Assembly (NCBI GenBank): GCA_035647855.1
Contig: DASRMP010000042.1
Coordinates: forward strand, 101,486 to 165,485
From: JAAZBW01 sp035647855
GTDB lineage: Bacteria; Actinomycetota; Actinomycetes; Actinomycetales; Actinomycetaceae
Length of the DNA stretch: 64,000 bases
Reading direction: 5' to 3'
A program made the translations under genes and the position numbers. The notes under the pieces were generated by a model that saw nothing but the letters and a program-made list of their open reading frames with translations, had not been told where the DNA came from and made no database searches. Shown here in pieces: positions 44,743 to 54,819 of the stretch. Position 1 is the stretch's first letter. Every line of letters starts with the position of its first letter.

Positions 44743-44874
44743 GGGCGCTCAACACCTTTGTCTCGGTCGGACGGCCTGGAGGGCCGCGGAACTCTCCAAG
44801 CCTACCCCCCGCGGAATGGGCGACGAGTCAGCCGTTCGTGATGGAATGGGTCGAAAGCACTGCTGGGAGGTTTC

Positions 44875-46539
44875 ATGAGTCTGCCCACCCGTCTGCGCGC
44901 CGTTCCGGCGAGTGGAGGCCGAGCGATCGGGGCCGCAGCGCACGTGGTGCGCGGCCTGACCGAGCCGAGCGCTTCGGGCGGTCCGGTCGACACGGAGTCC
45001 GCCGCGACTCGTCTGCGCGAGGCAGCAGCGGAAGTGCGCGTCCGGTTGGGTGAGCGGGCCGCCACGTCGAAAGGTGTCGCCAAGTCGCTCCTCGAGATGT
45101 CTGCCATCATTGCCGAGGACCCCATGTTGCTGGGCGAGGCCGAGCGCCTCATCCGCGAAGAGGGGCTGGAGGCCCCCGTTGCCATGTGGCGCGCGGGCGG
45201 AGAGATCGCCGGCAAGTTGCGCGCCGTCGGAGGAACGACTGCGGAGCGCGCCGCCGACGTCCTCGACGTCCGGGACCGCATCGTGGCGCGCCTCCTGGGC
45301 GTGCCGGTCCCGGGCGTACCCGACTGCTGCGCGCCGTTCGTTCTCCTCGCCGACGAACTCGCGCCGTCCGACACGGCGACCCTCGATCCGGAACTCGTTC
45401 TCGCGATCGTCACCAAGCACGGCGGGCCCACCTCCCACACGGCGATCCTCGCGCGTGAGCTCGGCATCCCGGCCGTGGTCGGGTGCGAGCGGTGCCTGGA
45501 GATCCCGGAAGGTATGCGGATCGCGGTCGACGGGACGAATGGCGAGGTGCTGCTCAGTTTCGACGACGAGACCGAGTTCCTCTCTCATCAGCTCCCCGCC
45601 TTCGACTATCACGGCCCGTGCGCGACCGCCGACGGCCACGCCGTCGAGATGCTCGCGAACGTCGGCGACGCCGAAGGCGCGCGCATTGCTGCCGAGGTGG
45701 GCGCGGACGGGATCGGCCTGCTCCGGACCGAGTACTGCTTCCCGTCCACGGTCGCGCCGTCGGTGGAGGAGCAGGCGGCCAAGTACGGCGAGGTATTCGC
45801 CCACTTCCCGGGGCGCCGGGTGATCATCCGTACACTCGACGCCGGCGCCGACAAGCCGCACGCGTATCTCTCCCACGCCGAAGAGCCCAATCCTGCTCTG
45901 GGCGTGCGGGGCTACCGGGCGATGGTCTCCCACCCGCAGGTGCTCGACGACCAGCTGGCGGCCATCCGCCTCGCGGCGGACGCGCATGACGCCGAGGTAT
46001 GGGTGATGGCTCCGATGATCACCACGCCTGACGAGGCCGAGGAGTTCGTGAACAAGGCGCACGCAGCGGGACTCTCGACCGCCGGCGTCATGGTGGAAGT
46101 CCCCGCGGCAGCGGTCCGCGCTAGTCAGGTGCTCGCCCGTGCCGACTTCGCCTCCATTGGTACCAACGATCTCGCCCAGTACACGATGGCCGCCGACCGG
46201 AACCTCGCCGATGTCGCCCACCTGACCGACGCCTGGGATCCCGCCATCCTGACACTCATAGAGCTCACCACTCAGGGCGGCGATCGGCAGGGGCGGCCCG
46301 TCGGTGTGTGCGGCGAGTCGGCCGCGGATCCGGCGATGGCAGTCGTGCTGGTCGGCCTCGGGGTGACAAGCCTGTCGATGTCACCGCGTTCGCTGCCCGC
46401 CGTCGCCGCCGTCATCGGGAGGACCACCTACGAGGAGTGCGTGCGACTCGCCGAACTCGCCCTCGTTCAGGAGAACGCCGCCGCCGCACACGACGCGGTC
46501 CGGTCCCAGCTGCCGATTCTTGCGGAGCTCGATCTTTGA
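44875..46539 (+). CDS. ptsI: Phosphoenolpyruvate--protein phosphotransferase (PTS enzyme I)
   Basis: A 554-residue PTS enzyme I. It takes phosphate from PEP to its active histidine, H188 in KHGGPTSHTAILARELGIPAVVG, and passes it to HPr. The PEP-binding part has GADGIGLLRTEYCF, FIRTLDAGADKP-like IIRTLDAGADKPHAYL, IGTNDLAQYTMAADR and the catalytic cysteine in PVGVCGESAADP. ATG 44875 has GGGAGG upstream. No HPr (ptsH) gene is in the window. Together with the orphan IIB it marks a partial PTS locus next to malQ. Confidence 0.95.
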   Translation: MSLPTRLRAVPASGGRAIGAAAHVVRGLTEPSASGGPVDTESAATRLREAAAEVRVRLGERAATSKGVAKSLLEMSAIIAEDPMLLGEAERLIREEGLEAPVAMWRAGGEIAGKLRAVGGTTAERAADVLDVRDRIVARLLGVPVPGVPDCCAPFVLLADELAPSDTATLDPELVLAIVTKHGGPTSHTAILARELGIPAVVGCERCLEIPEGMRIAVDGTNGEVLLSFDDETEFLSHQLPAFDYHGPCATADGHAVEMLANVGDAEGARIAAEVGADGIGLLRTEYCFPSTVAPSVEEQAAKYGEVFAHFPGRRVIIRTLDAGADKPHAYLSHAEEPNPALGVRGYRAMVSHPQVLDDQLAAIRLAADAHDAEVWVMAPMITTPDEAEEFVNKAHAAGLSTAGVMVEVPAAAVRASQVLARADFASIGTNDLAQYTMAADRNLADVAHLTDAWDPAILTLIELTTQGGDRQGRPVGVCGESAADPAMAVVLVGLGVTSLSMSPRSLPAVAAVIGRTTYEECVRLAELALVQENAAAAHDAVRSQLPILAELDL

Positions 46540-46613
46540 CGGAACTGGATGCCGCGCGCTGGGACTGTCTGCACCGCACGGCATTCGCCATGACCAACAC
46601 TTGAGGACACCCA

Positions 46614-47624
46614 ATGACCACACCGGCTCCGGCGCCACCGCCCTCGTACCTCCCGCTGCCGCAGCTCGACCTCCGGCCGCTCGACCAGGTGCTGGCGATC
46701 CTCCATCTCGAAGAACGTGGCGAGCATGACTTCATCGGCCACTCGCTGCCCGGACCCATGGGCCGCGTCTACGGAGGACAGGTCATGGCCCAGGCGCTGG
46801 TGGCCGCCGCGCGCACGATGCCGGAGGATACACAGCGCTGCCCTCACTCGATGCACGGCTACTTCCTGCGGATGGGGCAGCTCGGCACGCCCATCGAGTT
46901 CGCTGTCGAGGCCCTTCATGACGGCGGATCCTTCTCCAGGCGCCGGGTCACCGCTTCCCAGGGGGAGAGGACGATCATGACGCTCACCGCCTCCTTCCAG
47001 GAGAACCAGCCCGGCGTCGAGTTTGCCGAGGCGATGCCGGAGGCGCCCGCCCCGGAGGGCCTGTCATCGAACCGGAAACTGTTCACCGGCTCCCCGCACC
47101 CGGCAGCCGCCGCGATGGCGCTCCACTACGGAGCCTTCGACATGCGCCACGCCGATGGGCACGTCTATTTCCGGAACGGTGACGCGGCCGCAGGCAATAC
47201 CCAGCAGGTGTGGATGCGCGCGAACCAGCCACTCCCTGACAACACTCCACAAATCCTGCACCGCGCGCTGCTCGCGTACTCCTGCGACCAGGTCATGCTG
47301 GAGCCGGTGCTGCGGTCCACCGGACTGAGCTGGACATCACCCGGGCTTTCGGTCGCGAGTCTGGATCACTCCATGTGGTTCCACCGTCACCTGGATGTCC
47401 GCGATTGGCTTCTCTACGCCCAGGACTCGCCGTCGTCGCAGGGCGGACGAGGCCTCGGCCGTGCAAGCGTCTTCGACCGGCGGGGCCGGCTCGTCGCGAG
47501 CATCGCCCAGGAGGGCATGATCCGCGTACCCCTCGACGAGGGTACTGCCGGCGATGACGACGGCGCGGCTGTCGGCGATGACGGATCTGGCGCCGGCAAG
47601 CCTGGTGGCGGCGAGCCGGGCTAA
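46614..47624 (+). CDS. Acyl-CoA thioesterase II (TesB-like)
   Basis: A 336-residue double-hotdog thioesterase cleaving acyl-CoA. N-terminal GHSLPGPMGRVYGGQVMAQALVAA and the second-half SLDHSMWFHRHLDVRDWLLYAQDSPS contain the TesB active-site residues (Asp in SLDHSMWFH). A Gly/Asp-rich tail of about 40 residues follows, unusual for TesB. It is separated from ptsI by 74 bp. Its stop codon overlaps the stop of the convergent thioesterase gene by 4 bases. Confidence 0.9.
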   Translation: MTTPAPAPPPSYLPLPQLDLRPLDQVLAILHLEERGEHDFIGHSLPGPMGRVYGGQVMAQALVAAARTMPEDTQRCPHSMHGYFLRMGQLGTPIEFAVEALHDGGSFSRRRVTASQGERTIMTLTASFQENQPGVEFAEAMPEAPAPEGLSSNRKLFTGSPHPAAAAMALHYGAFDMRHADGHVYFRNGDAAAGNTQQVWMRANQPLPDNTPQILHRALLAYSCDQVMLEPVLRSTGLSWTSPGLSVASLDHSMWFHRHLDVRDWLLYAQDSPSSQGGRGLGRASVFDRRGRLVASIAQEGMIRVPLDEGTAGDDDGAAVGDDGSGAGKPGGGEPG

Positions 47625-48088
47625 CCCGCCGGCGTCTCCCGCCTCCGGAATTTCAGCGGCTCGTCCAGAAGTTCCATGAGCCCGGCTCGTTCGTCGTCGC
47701 GGAGGCGGCGCGGCCGGCCCGTGTCGATGTCCACCATGGTGACCACCGTCGTCGCTTTGGCCGCGATGCCGCCGTCGAGCGTGGGGACCTCGTAGCAGAC
47801 GTCCAGCGACGACGAACCGATGTGCGAGACCCAGATGGTGATCGGGAGCGGTCCGCGCGGGTAGCCGAGAGGCCGGAGGTACTCGATCTCCTGCCTCACG
47901 ACGAAGCTCGCGATGTCCCGGGCAGCGCTCGATTCGGCGGAGTCTGCGCCGCCGCTCGGCGAGCCGTCGTTGTGCCAGAACAACGCCACCCGTGCCTCTT
48001 CGAGCAACTGGGCGATCGCCACGTTGTTGACGTGGCGGTACGCGTCGAGGTCGGACCACCGCACCGAGACGTTCACCGTGGTTTTCAT
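47621..48088 (-). CDS. Acyl-CoA thioesterase, 4-hydroxybenzoyl-CoA type (single hotdog)
   Basis: A 155-residue hotdog-fold thioesterase. MKTTVNVSVRWSDLDAYRHVNNVAIAQLLEEARVALF carries the family signature with the catalytic aspartate of RWSDLDAYRHVNN. ATG 48088 opens this motif; longer frames overlap ettA and are not coding. It is placed 11 bases after ettA and points away from TesB, giving two thioesterases of different families end to end. Confidence 0.9.
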   Translation of the reverse strand: MKTTVNVSVRWSDLDAYRHVNNVAIAQLLEEARVALFWHNDGSPSGGADSAESSAARDIASFVVRQEIEYLRPLGYPRGPLPITIWVSHIGSSSLDVCYEVPTLDGGIAAKATTVVTMVDIDTGRPRRLRDDERAGLMELLDEPLKFRRRETPAG

Positions 48089-48099
48089 GATGCGCCCTC

Positions 48100-49782
<1,683 letters not shown>

Positions 49783-49891
49783 GAGTCTCCTAGCAGATCT
49801 GGGGGTTGATTAGGGGGCGGAATTCCGCCGCCTCAACTATGCCACAGGCCGCCGCGGCGCCCCGTGATCCACTCAGAGCCTCCTGCTCCAC

Positions 49892-50455
49892 TCAGAAGGG
49901 CGACCCGTCCGCGACTGGAACCAACTCATCCTCGGGCGCGGGATCCGGGGCATCTGCTTCGGCATTCTCGTACTCCACCGGAGGCAGACCCGAGACGTCC
50001 ACCGGAGGCAGACCCGAGACGTCCACCGGAGGCAGCCCCGAGACGTCCTTCGGTGCCGCCGGGCGGTAGTCCGTTGCGTCGGCAATCTGGGCGTTCCGGA
50101 TGACCTTGCGGTACCTGGCGATTCCGCCATGCAGTTCGATTCCGACGCTCTCGGCCCTGATCACCTGCCTCGAGTGATCCTCGCCGTCCGAGTCGCGCCA
50201 GTACTCCGTGACGAGTTCGCCACGCACGATGACGGGGGTGCCGCGATCCACCGACTCTGCGACGTTCTGCCCAAGCGAGTTGAACGCCTTCACCGTGAAC
50301 CACTGGGGCTCCGAGTCGACGTACTTGCTCTGCTCCGGGTTGTAGCGACTGGCGGAGACTGCGACGTTGAACCGCACCACGGGGCTCTTGCCCTTGTAGA
50401 CGATTGGCGCCGCGCCGGCGTTGCCACGAATGGTGACGTGAATCTCGTTGCTCAT
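49892..50455 (-). CDS. ssb: Single-stranded DNA-binding protein
   Basis: A 187-residue SSB with an OB-fold over about residues 1-115 (MSNEIHVTIRGNAGAAP, WFTVKAFNSLGQNVAESVDRGTPVIVRGEL). Unlike the classic form, the tail is short and ends VADGSPF rather than DDDIPF, so it may be a secondary SSB (SsbB-like) or interact differently with partners. Residues 137-160 are three exact copies of the octapeptide DVSGLPPV. GTGAGGAG precedes ATG 50455. Confidence 0.9.
   Translation of the reverse strand: MSNEIHVTIRGNAGAAPIVYKGKSPVVRFNVAVSASRYNPEQSKYVDSEPQWFTVKAFNSLGQNVAESVDRGTPVIVRGELVTEYWRDSDGEDHSRQVIRAESVGIELHGGIARYRKVIRNAQIADATDYRPAAPKDVSGLPPVDVSGLPPVDVSGLPPVEYENAEADAPDPAPEDELVPVADGSPF
49976..50047. 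repeat. Three 24-bp tandem repeats in ssb
   Basis: DNA repeats encoding DVSGLPPV three times, nearly identical at nucleotide level, in the linker between the OB domain and tail of SSB. Recent slippage or duplication is the simplest cause. Confidence 0.95.
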
Positions 50456-50579
50456 GCTGACTCCTCACAGGTTTCGGGCCCCAGGCGGGACCGACAACCA
50501 CGATGCCCGCCGCGGGCACGGTGCGTGCGAAGAGGCGCCGATCCTGTGGACGCCACCGACGCAGGAACCTTGTGGAGAC

Positions 50580-52025
50580 TCAGCCGCGAGCCGCCTCGAG
50601 CAGTTCTCGTGCACGCCGGTGCCGGTCGAGAACCTCGCGAGTGGGCGTGAGGAGGCTGTCAGCAACGGCGGCGGTCACCCTGGCGCGCGTCGCCTGCGAG
50701 TACTGTGCGGCCTTCTCGTCGGCAACCTGCCGCCGTTTGCGGACCGAACTCCAGCCGAGCCCGGCGGCGGTCGCAACGGCCACGACGGCAATGACGGCGA
50801 GCAGCGCGCCGGGCCATCCCAGGAGGGAACCGACGACCACGAATGCCAGACCGGCCACGAACGCCGCGGTCGCACCGATGAGCGACCGGTCGGCTTCCCG
50901 CACGCGCTCGTAGGGAACGGGGATAGATACCACTGCATCCGCCACCGCGTCCGTCAGAGTCTCGACGCTGGGTAGCGCCCGATCGACGGCGCGCGCCCAC
51001 GGCTTCGGCAACCCGTGCTTCGCATGGCCCGCCCAGCCGGATCCGATCGCGGCGACGGCAGCGCGCGCCGGGGCCCCGGGGTGCGCGACGCTCCCACCTG
51101 CGACCCTGCTGAGGCTCCGTTCCACTGACTCAGCGGCCGCATCCGTGCCGCTCGCGCGAACCAACGCATCGACGGTTGGGGCGATGGTCTCATCGCCGAG
51201 TTCGGGTTCGGCCTCCGCGAAGCGGCGTAGCAGGCCATCGGCCAGGCCGGAGACCAAGACGGCGGCCGTTGTGTCCGCCGTCGAGGGATCGGCGACGGCG
51301 AGGCGGATCCTCTGCCGTATCTCCGCAACGCCGCGATCCTCCGGAACGGCGGACGTGTAGATCTCGACCGACTCCAGGCCGGCCTCGTCGAGCAGTCTCC
51401 GCACATCGGTCTGCACCCTGGCGAGACCCTCGGGCGTCACCGCGTCCGCGTGGTTGATCACGACGATCATCGCGTCCGACCTCGTCACAAGCGGACCGAG
51501 GTAGCGCTCGTGAAGGATGTTGTCCGCGTACTTCTGCGGGTCCACCACCCAGACGAGCAGGTCGACGACGGGAACGAGTTCGTCGACGACGGTCGCGTTG
51601 TCCTCCTCGACGGAATCCTGATCGGGCATGTCGATGAGAACGAGCCCCTCCATCTCCGCCTCGCTCGATGCTGCGAGGATGGTGTCCCGGAAGATCCGCT
51701 CCTCCGGCCTGATTCCGAGGTAGTCGAGGAGTTCTGCCGAGTCGCTGCCCCAGGTGGCGGCGGCAGGCCGCCGTGTGGTGGGACGCAGCGGTCCGACCTC
51801 TGCAAATGCGGAGTATGCCAGCGCGTTGAAGAGGCTCGACTTGCCTGATCCGGTCCCGCCGACCAGCGCGACCACGGTTCTGCCCCCCACCAGTTCGTGC
51901 CGCTCCATCGCCTCATCGAGAACGGCGTTCGCGGAATCGACCTGAACCTGCGGAATGATTCCCTCGCCGATGGCAAGCGCTTCACGCACGTGGCTGATCT
52001 TGGTGGCAAGGCCGACGTCCGTCAT
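50580..52025 (-). CDS. Membrane-associated GTPase (dynamin/YfjP-like), second of a pair
   Basis: A 481-residue protein. Its N-terminal GTPase domain has G1 VALVGGTGSGKSSLFNAL, G2 region PLRPTTRRP, G3 LIDMPDQDS and a G4-like VVINHAD. The C-terminal third has two close hydrophobic segments (SLIGATAAFVAGLAFVVVGSLLGW and LLAVIAVVAVATAAGLGW) that could form a membrane hairpin, then a basic helix. The layout resembles bacterial dynamin-like proteins such as IniA/IniC or DynA/DynB, which act in pairs, but sequence identity cannot be judged. The ATG overlaps the stop of the upstream GTPase gene. Confidence 0.75.
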   Translation of the reverse strand: MTDVGLATKISHVREALAIGEGIIPQVQVDSANAVLDEAMERHELVGGRTVVALVGGTGSGKSSLFNALAYSAFAEVGPLRPTTRRPAAATWGSDSAELLDYLGIRPEERIFRDTILAASSEAEMEGLVLIDMPDQDSVEEDNATVVDELVPVVDLLVWVVDPQKYADNILHERYLGPLVTRSDAMIVVINHADAVTPEGLARVQTDVRRLLDEAGLESVEIYTSAVPEDRGVAEIRQRIRLAVADPSTADTTAAVLVSGLADGLLRRFAEAEPELGDETIAPTVDALVRASGTDAAAESVERSLSRVAGGSVAHPGAPARAAVAAIGSGWAGHAKHGLPKPWARAVDRALPSVETLTDAVADAVVSIPVPYERVREADRSLIGATAAFVAGLAFVVVGSLLGWPGALLAVIAVVAVATAAGLGWSSVRKRRQVADEKAAQYSQATRARVTAAVADSLLTPTREVLDRHRRARELLEAARG

Positions 52026-53587
52026 CGCAGACTCCTCAGTTTCGACGCATGCTCTTTCAGGCGCGTGACAGCCGCGTCATCGGGAATGGACCGCAGCGCG
52101 TTGAGGTACGGCTCCGCAGTCGCGCCGACAGCGTGGCGTGCGGCCCCGAGCAGAGTGTTGCGAGCCTCGGTCACAGCTTCGGCAGATAGGAAGTGTGCCG
52201 CAGCGGCCTCCGCGCCCTGCACTCCCCCCGCTGCAGCGACCAGCAGCGCCGTCACACCCGGTGTGGTCGTCAGGTTCGACAGCGCGGCGCCGCCCGCGTG
52301 TTCATCGGCGATGCGGACGAGTTCGATCCGCCATCCGGCGACGGTCTCGGCGGCAAGCTCGCGCGCCCCTGCGGCATCCAGAGGTTCGTGATCGCCGAAC
52401 AGATCGAGGGCATCGGCCTCACTCCACTCGCGGTGAATGCTTCCGGAGGAGTCGACCAGGGCGTCAATGAGCAGCGTGAGAACAGCCGCCTCGACATCTC
52501 CCGCGAGCCGCTCGAGCGCCGCAGTCCGATCGGTCTTGGCCCGCGGGGACATCGAGGCCCGGGAGCCGGGGATGGAGAAGGGTGCGAGGACCATGCCGGC
52601 ACGGGCGAAGTTCTCCCATCGGGCGCTCGGGGCACCCGCTGCGCACTGACCGGACTCGATCGCGTAGACAAGATCGGCCTGCGGGCCGCCGAGCCCGTCA
52701 AGAGTGGCGGCACGCAACCCGCTCGCTGCGGCGCGCTGTGAGCCGACGCCGTCCGCGAGCGCGGACACGTTCGATTCGAGCGCACCCCACGCGCCGGCAA
52801 CGGTACGGCGGACGATGGCGCGGGCCTGATGCCGGCCGGTCGCGGCGCGAAGCCACTCACGGAGCGGCTGGACGTGCTCTTCGGGAATGAGGCCCTCATG
52901 CGGGCCGAGGTTCGGGATGAGGAACAACGGGCTGTTGCCGAGCCCGATCTGGTCGAGACGCTCGGTGAGATCGGCTCTGACGTCGCGGCGAGCATCGTCG
53001 GGGACTCGATTGAGGACCACCGCGAGCTGCAGCCCGCGATCCCGCGCGCGGATGACTTGCTGCCACGGGACCATGTCTCCGTACCGGGCCGCCGTGGTGA
53101 CCAGGATCCAGAGATCGGCGGCCTCGAGCAGGCGGGTGGCCGCGTTGCGGTTGGCGCGTTCGAGCGAGTCGAGGTCCGGCGCGTCGACCAGAACCATGCC
53201 CGGCGGGATCGCGGGCGCGGCGACCGAGTCGGCCAGGTCCCGCAATGGGACCGCGTGGACGGAGGGATGGTGTGCTGCGACTGCTCTGCGCGTGGTCGGC
53301 CGTAGCACGCCGGCGGTCGAGATCTCCCTGCCCACCAGGGAGTTCAGCAGGGTCGACTTCCCTGCCCCCGTGGACCCGCCCAGGACGACGACGGCGGGGG
53401 CCGCCTCGTCTGCGAGCCGCGGCAGAAGGTGTGAGCCGATCTGCGTGAGAATTCGTTCACGCAATTCCCCGATATGCGCCGCATCGGGCGTTGCAAGCGG
53501 GAGGGTGACCGCCGCGACGTCACGGTGCAGATCGTGGAGAACGTCGACTGAGACCGTGGACGACTGGGCGTGTTCGCCGTCAACCAT
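52022..53587 (-). CDS. Dynamin-family GTPase, first of a pair
   Basis: A 521-residue GTPase with G1 VVVLGGSTGAGKSTLLNSLVG, the same LRPTTRRA switch motif as its partner, G3 LVDAPDLDSLE and G4-like VLNRVPDD. The C-terminal half is predicted largely helical and Ala-rich. ATG 53587 (MVDGEHAQSS) is preferred since GGAGG sits 5 bases before it. The overlap with the second GTPase (ATGA, 52022-52025) implies that the two are made together, probably as a heteromeric complex for membrane remodelling or cell division. Confidence 0.75.
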   Translation of the reverse strand: MVDGEHAQSSTVSVDVLHDLHRDVAAVTLPLATPDAAHIGELRERILTQIGSHLLPRLADEAAPAVVVLGGSTGAGKSTLLNSLVGREISTAGVLRPTTRRAVAAHHPSVHAVPLRDLADSVAAPAIPPGMVLVDAPDLDSLERANRNAATRLLEAADLWILVTTAARYGDMVPWQQVIRARDRGLQLAVVLNRVPDDARRDVRADLTERLDQIGLGNSPLFLIPNLGPHEGLIPEEHVQPLREWLRAATGRHQARAIVRRTVAGAWGALESNVSALADGVGSQRAAASGLRAATLDGLGGPQADLVYAIESGQCAAGAPSARWENFARAGMVLAPFSIPGSRASMSPRAKTDRTAALERLAGDVEAAVLTLLIDALVDSSGSIHREWSEADALDLFGDHEPLDAAGARELAAETVAGWRIELVRIADEHAGGAALSNLTTTPGVTALLVAAAGGVQGAEAAAAHFLSAEAVTEARNTLLGAARHAVGATAEPYLNALRSIPDDAAVTRLKEHASKLRSLR

Positions 53588-53760
53588 TCGCACCTCCATT
53601 CCTCGCCCAAGACTGCCGCTAACCCGGCCCGGATCAAAACGCGCGCGCCGTCCTCGCCTCGAAGTGCTCGTCCGGGACGCCGCTGTGCCTACGCTCATGG
53701 CCGCCGCCGGAATCGGTGCCCGGACGCGTTGACCACAGCCCTTGCGCTCCCAAGTACAAT

Positions 53761-53790
53761 CTTCACTGGCCCATGCTTCACTGGCCCATG
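53761..53790. repeat. Perfect 15-bp tandem duplication upstream of tRNA-Arg
   Basis: CTTCACTGGCCCATG occurs twice without gap (53761-53775 and 53776-53790), 16 bases before the tRNA-Arg gene. It may overlap the tRNA promoter. Confidence 0.9.
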
Positions 53791-53806
53791 GTTTGCGTGG
53801 TTTTTG

Positions 53807-53879
53807 GCCCCCATAGCTCAATGGATAGAGCGCCGGACTTCTAATCCGTCGGTTGCGCGTTCGAGTCGCGCTGGGGGCG
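53807..53879 (+). tRNA. tRNA-Arg (TCT)
   Basis: A 73-nt cloverleaf starting GCCCCCATAGCTCAATGG and ending TGGGGGCG. The anticodon loop CTTCTAA gives TCT, and the T-loop CGTTCGAGTCG is standard. CCA is not encoded. Repeat element C begins 50 bases downstream. The acceptor stem pairs GCCCCCA with TGGGGGC over all seven positions. Confidence 0.97.
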
Positions 53880-53928
53880 CCGCCGCTCGGCGGCTCCCGC
53901 GTGCTCGGGCGGACTACCGCAGCCCCTG

Positions 53929-54005
53929 GCCTAGCCCCAATACCGTCAACTTAAGGTTTTGCTTGAGGTTTCAGGGGTTGTCGTCGGCGTGCCGTGGGGT
54001 GGGGG
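53929..54005 (+). repeat. Left terminal inverted repeat of element C
   Basis: Matches the left end of A closely (CCGTCAACTTAAGGTTTTG in both) and the complement of 54737-54813. The CCCTGG before it (53924) is also shared with A. Confidence 0.85.
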
Positions 54006-54271
54006 CGCACGATCGTCACCTCGGGGCGCGCATCCGTCACACCCCTCCCGAACCCGCGCCGCCGTGGCGCACGATCGTCACAAGCTGGCGCACGATCGTC
54101 ACACGGGATTCTTGGGGGCGCACGATCGTCACATCGGGGCGCATGTTCGTCACCTCATGGCGCACGATCGTCACACGGGATTCTTGAGGGCGCACGTTCG
54201 TCACACGATGGCGTCCGTTCGTCACGGCACGGCGCACGATCGTCACACGCAGAATGCTGAGGGCGCACGAT

Positions 54272-54311
54272 CGTCACCATGGCGCAGTGACGTCACTGCG
54301 CCATCGTGACG
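54272..54311. repeat. Central palindrome of element C
   Basis: The core is at 54279-54304 with arm ATGGCGCAGTGAC; the extension carries the same C-C mismatch as element A. Confidence 0.95.
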
Positions 54312-54736
54312 AACGCCAGCCATCTCGTGACGAACGTGCGCCCCGATTTCGCCGATGTGACGATCGTGCGCCCTGATGTGACGATCGTGCGCCCCCACGC
54401 CGCGAACCCGGCCGGACACCGCCGCCAGGGGAAACTCGAACCCCATTCAGGACGATCTGACGTGAGCTGGGGGACTTCAGACCTTGTCTGGGCGGCGCGC
54501 TGGGGAACCTGAGACCTGCTGGGGAACAACGCACCCCGTAGTCGAGGTCTGAAGTTCCCCAAGAAGCGACCTCGGGGTAGCAGACGAAGTGCCAAGTTCC
54601 CCAGCCACCCGGTACCAGACCCCTGGGCGACACGGATCCCACGGACAACACGCTCAATGGCACACAAGCAGACAACGGAGCTCCCAGGGAAGCAGAAGCA
54701 TCTTGGCCGTTGCATCTCCCACCGGAAGCTCCGCTG

Positions 54737-54813
54737 CCCCCACCCCACGACACGCCGACACAACCCCTGAACCCGAAAGCAAGACCCTGAGTTGACGGCC
54801 TTGGGACTAGCCT
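54737..54813 (-). repeat. Right terminal inverted repeat of element C, with possible -10 for orn
   Basis: Ends TTGACG (54792-54797), ten bases, TAGCCT (54808-54813). TAGCCT is six bases before the GTG of orn, the spacing expected between a -10 hexamer and a transcription start. Confidence 0.75.
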
Positions 54814-54819
54814 TGGAGC

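Larger units (their letters stand above)
53929..54813. mobile_element. Repeat element C: ~885 bp, complete, non-coding
   Basis: The second complete copy. Terminal inverted repeats lie at 53929-54005 and 54737-54813. About eleven GCGCACGATCGTCAC-type units run from 54006 to the palindrome at 54272-54311, and four inverted units follow. The GGGGAACTTC part is shorter than in A. The stretch from GAATGCTGAG to the palindrome is almost identical to A. No gene is visible; the translated GARSSH and RTIVTS repeats are simple readings of the DNA repeat. It fills the space between tRNA-Arg and orn. Confidence 0.8.

Noticed and set aside
54006..54280. CRISPR array
   Set aside because: Units are 15 bp, occur in both orientations and have irregular short spacers; no cas gene is present.
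53959..54309. Reading frames encoding GARSSH- or RTIVTS-type repeats in element C
   Set aside because: The peptide repeats are just translations of GGCGCACGATCGTCAC in different frames; spacing of units is not kept in multiples of three.
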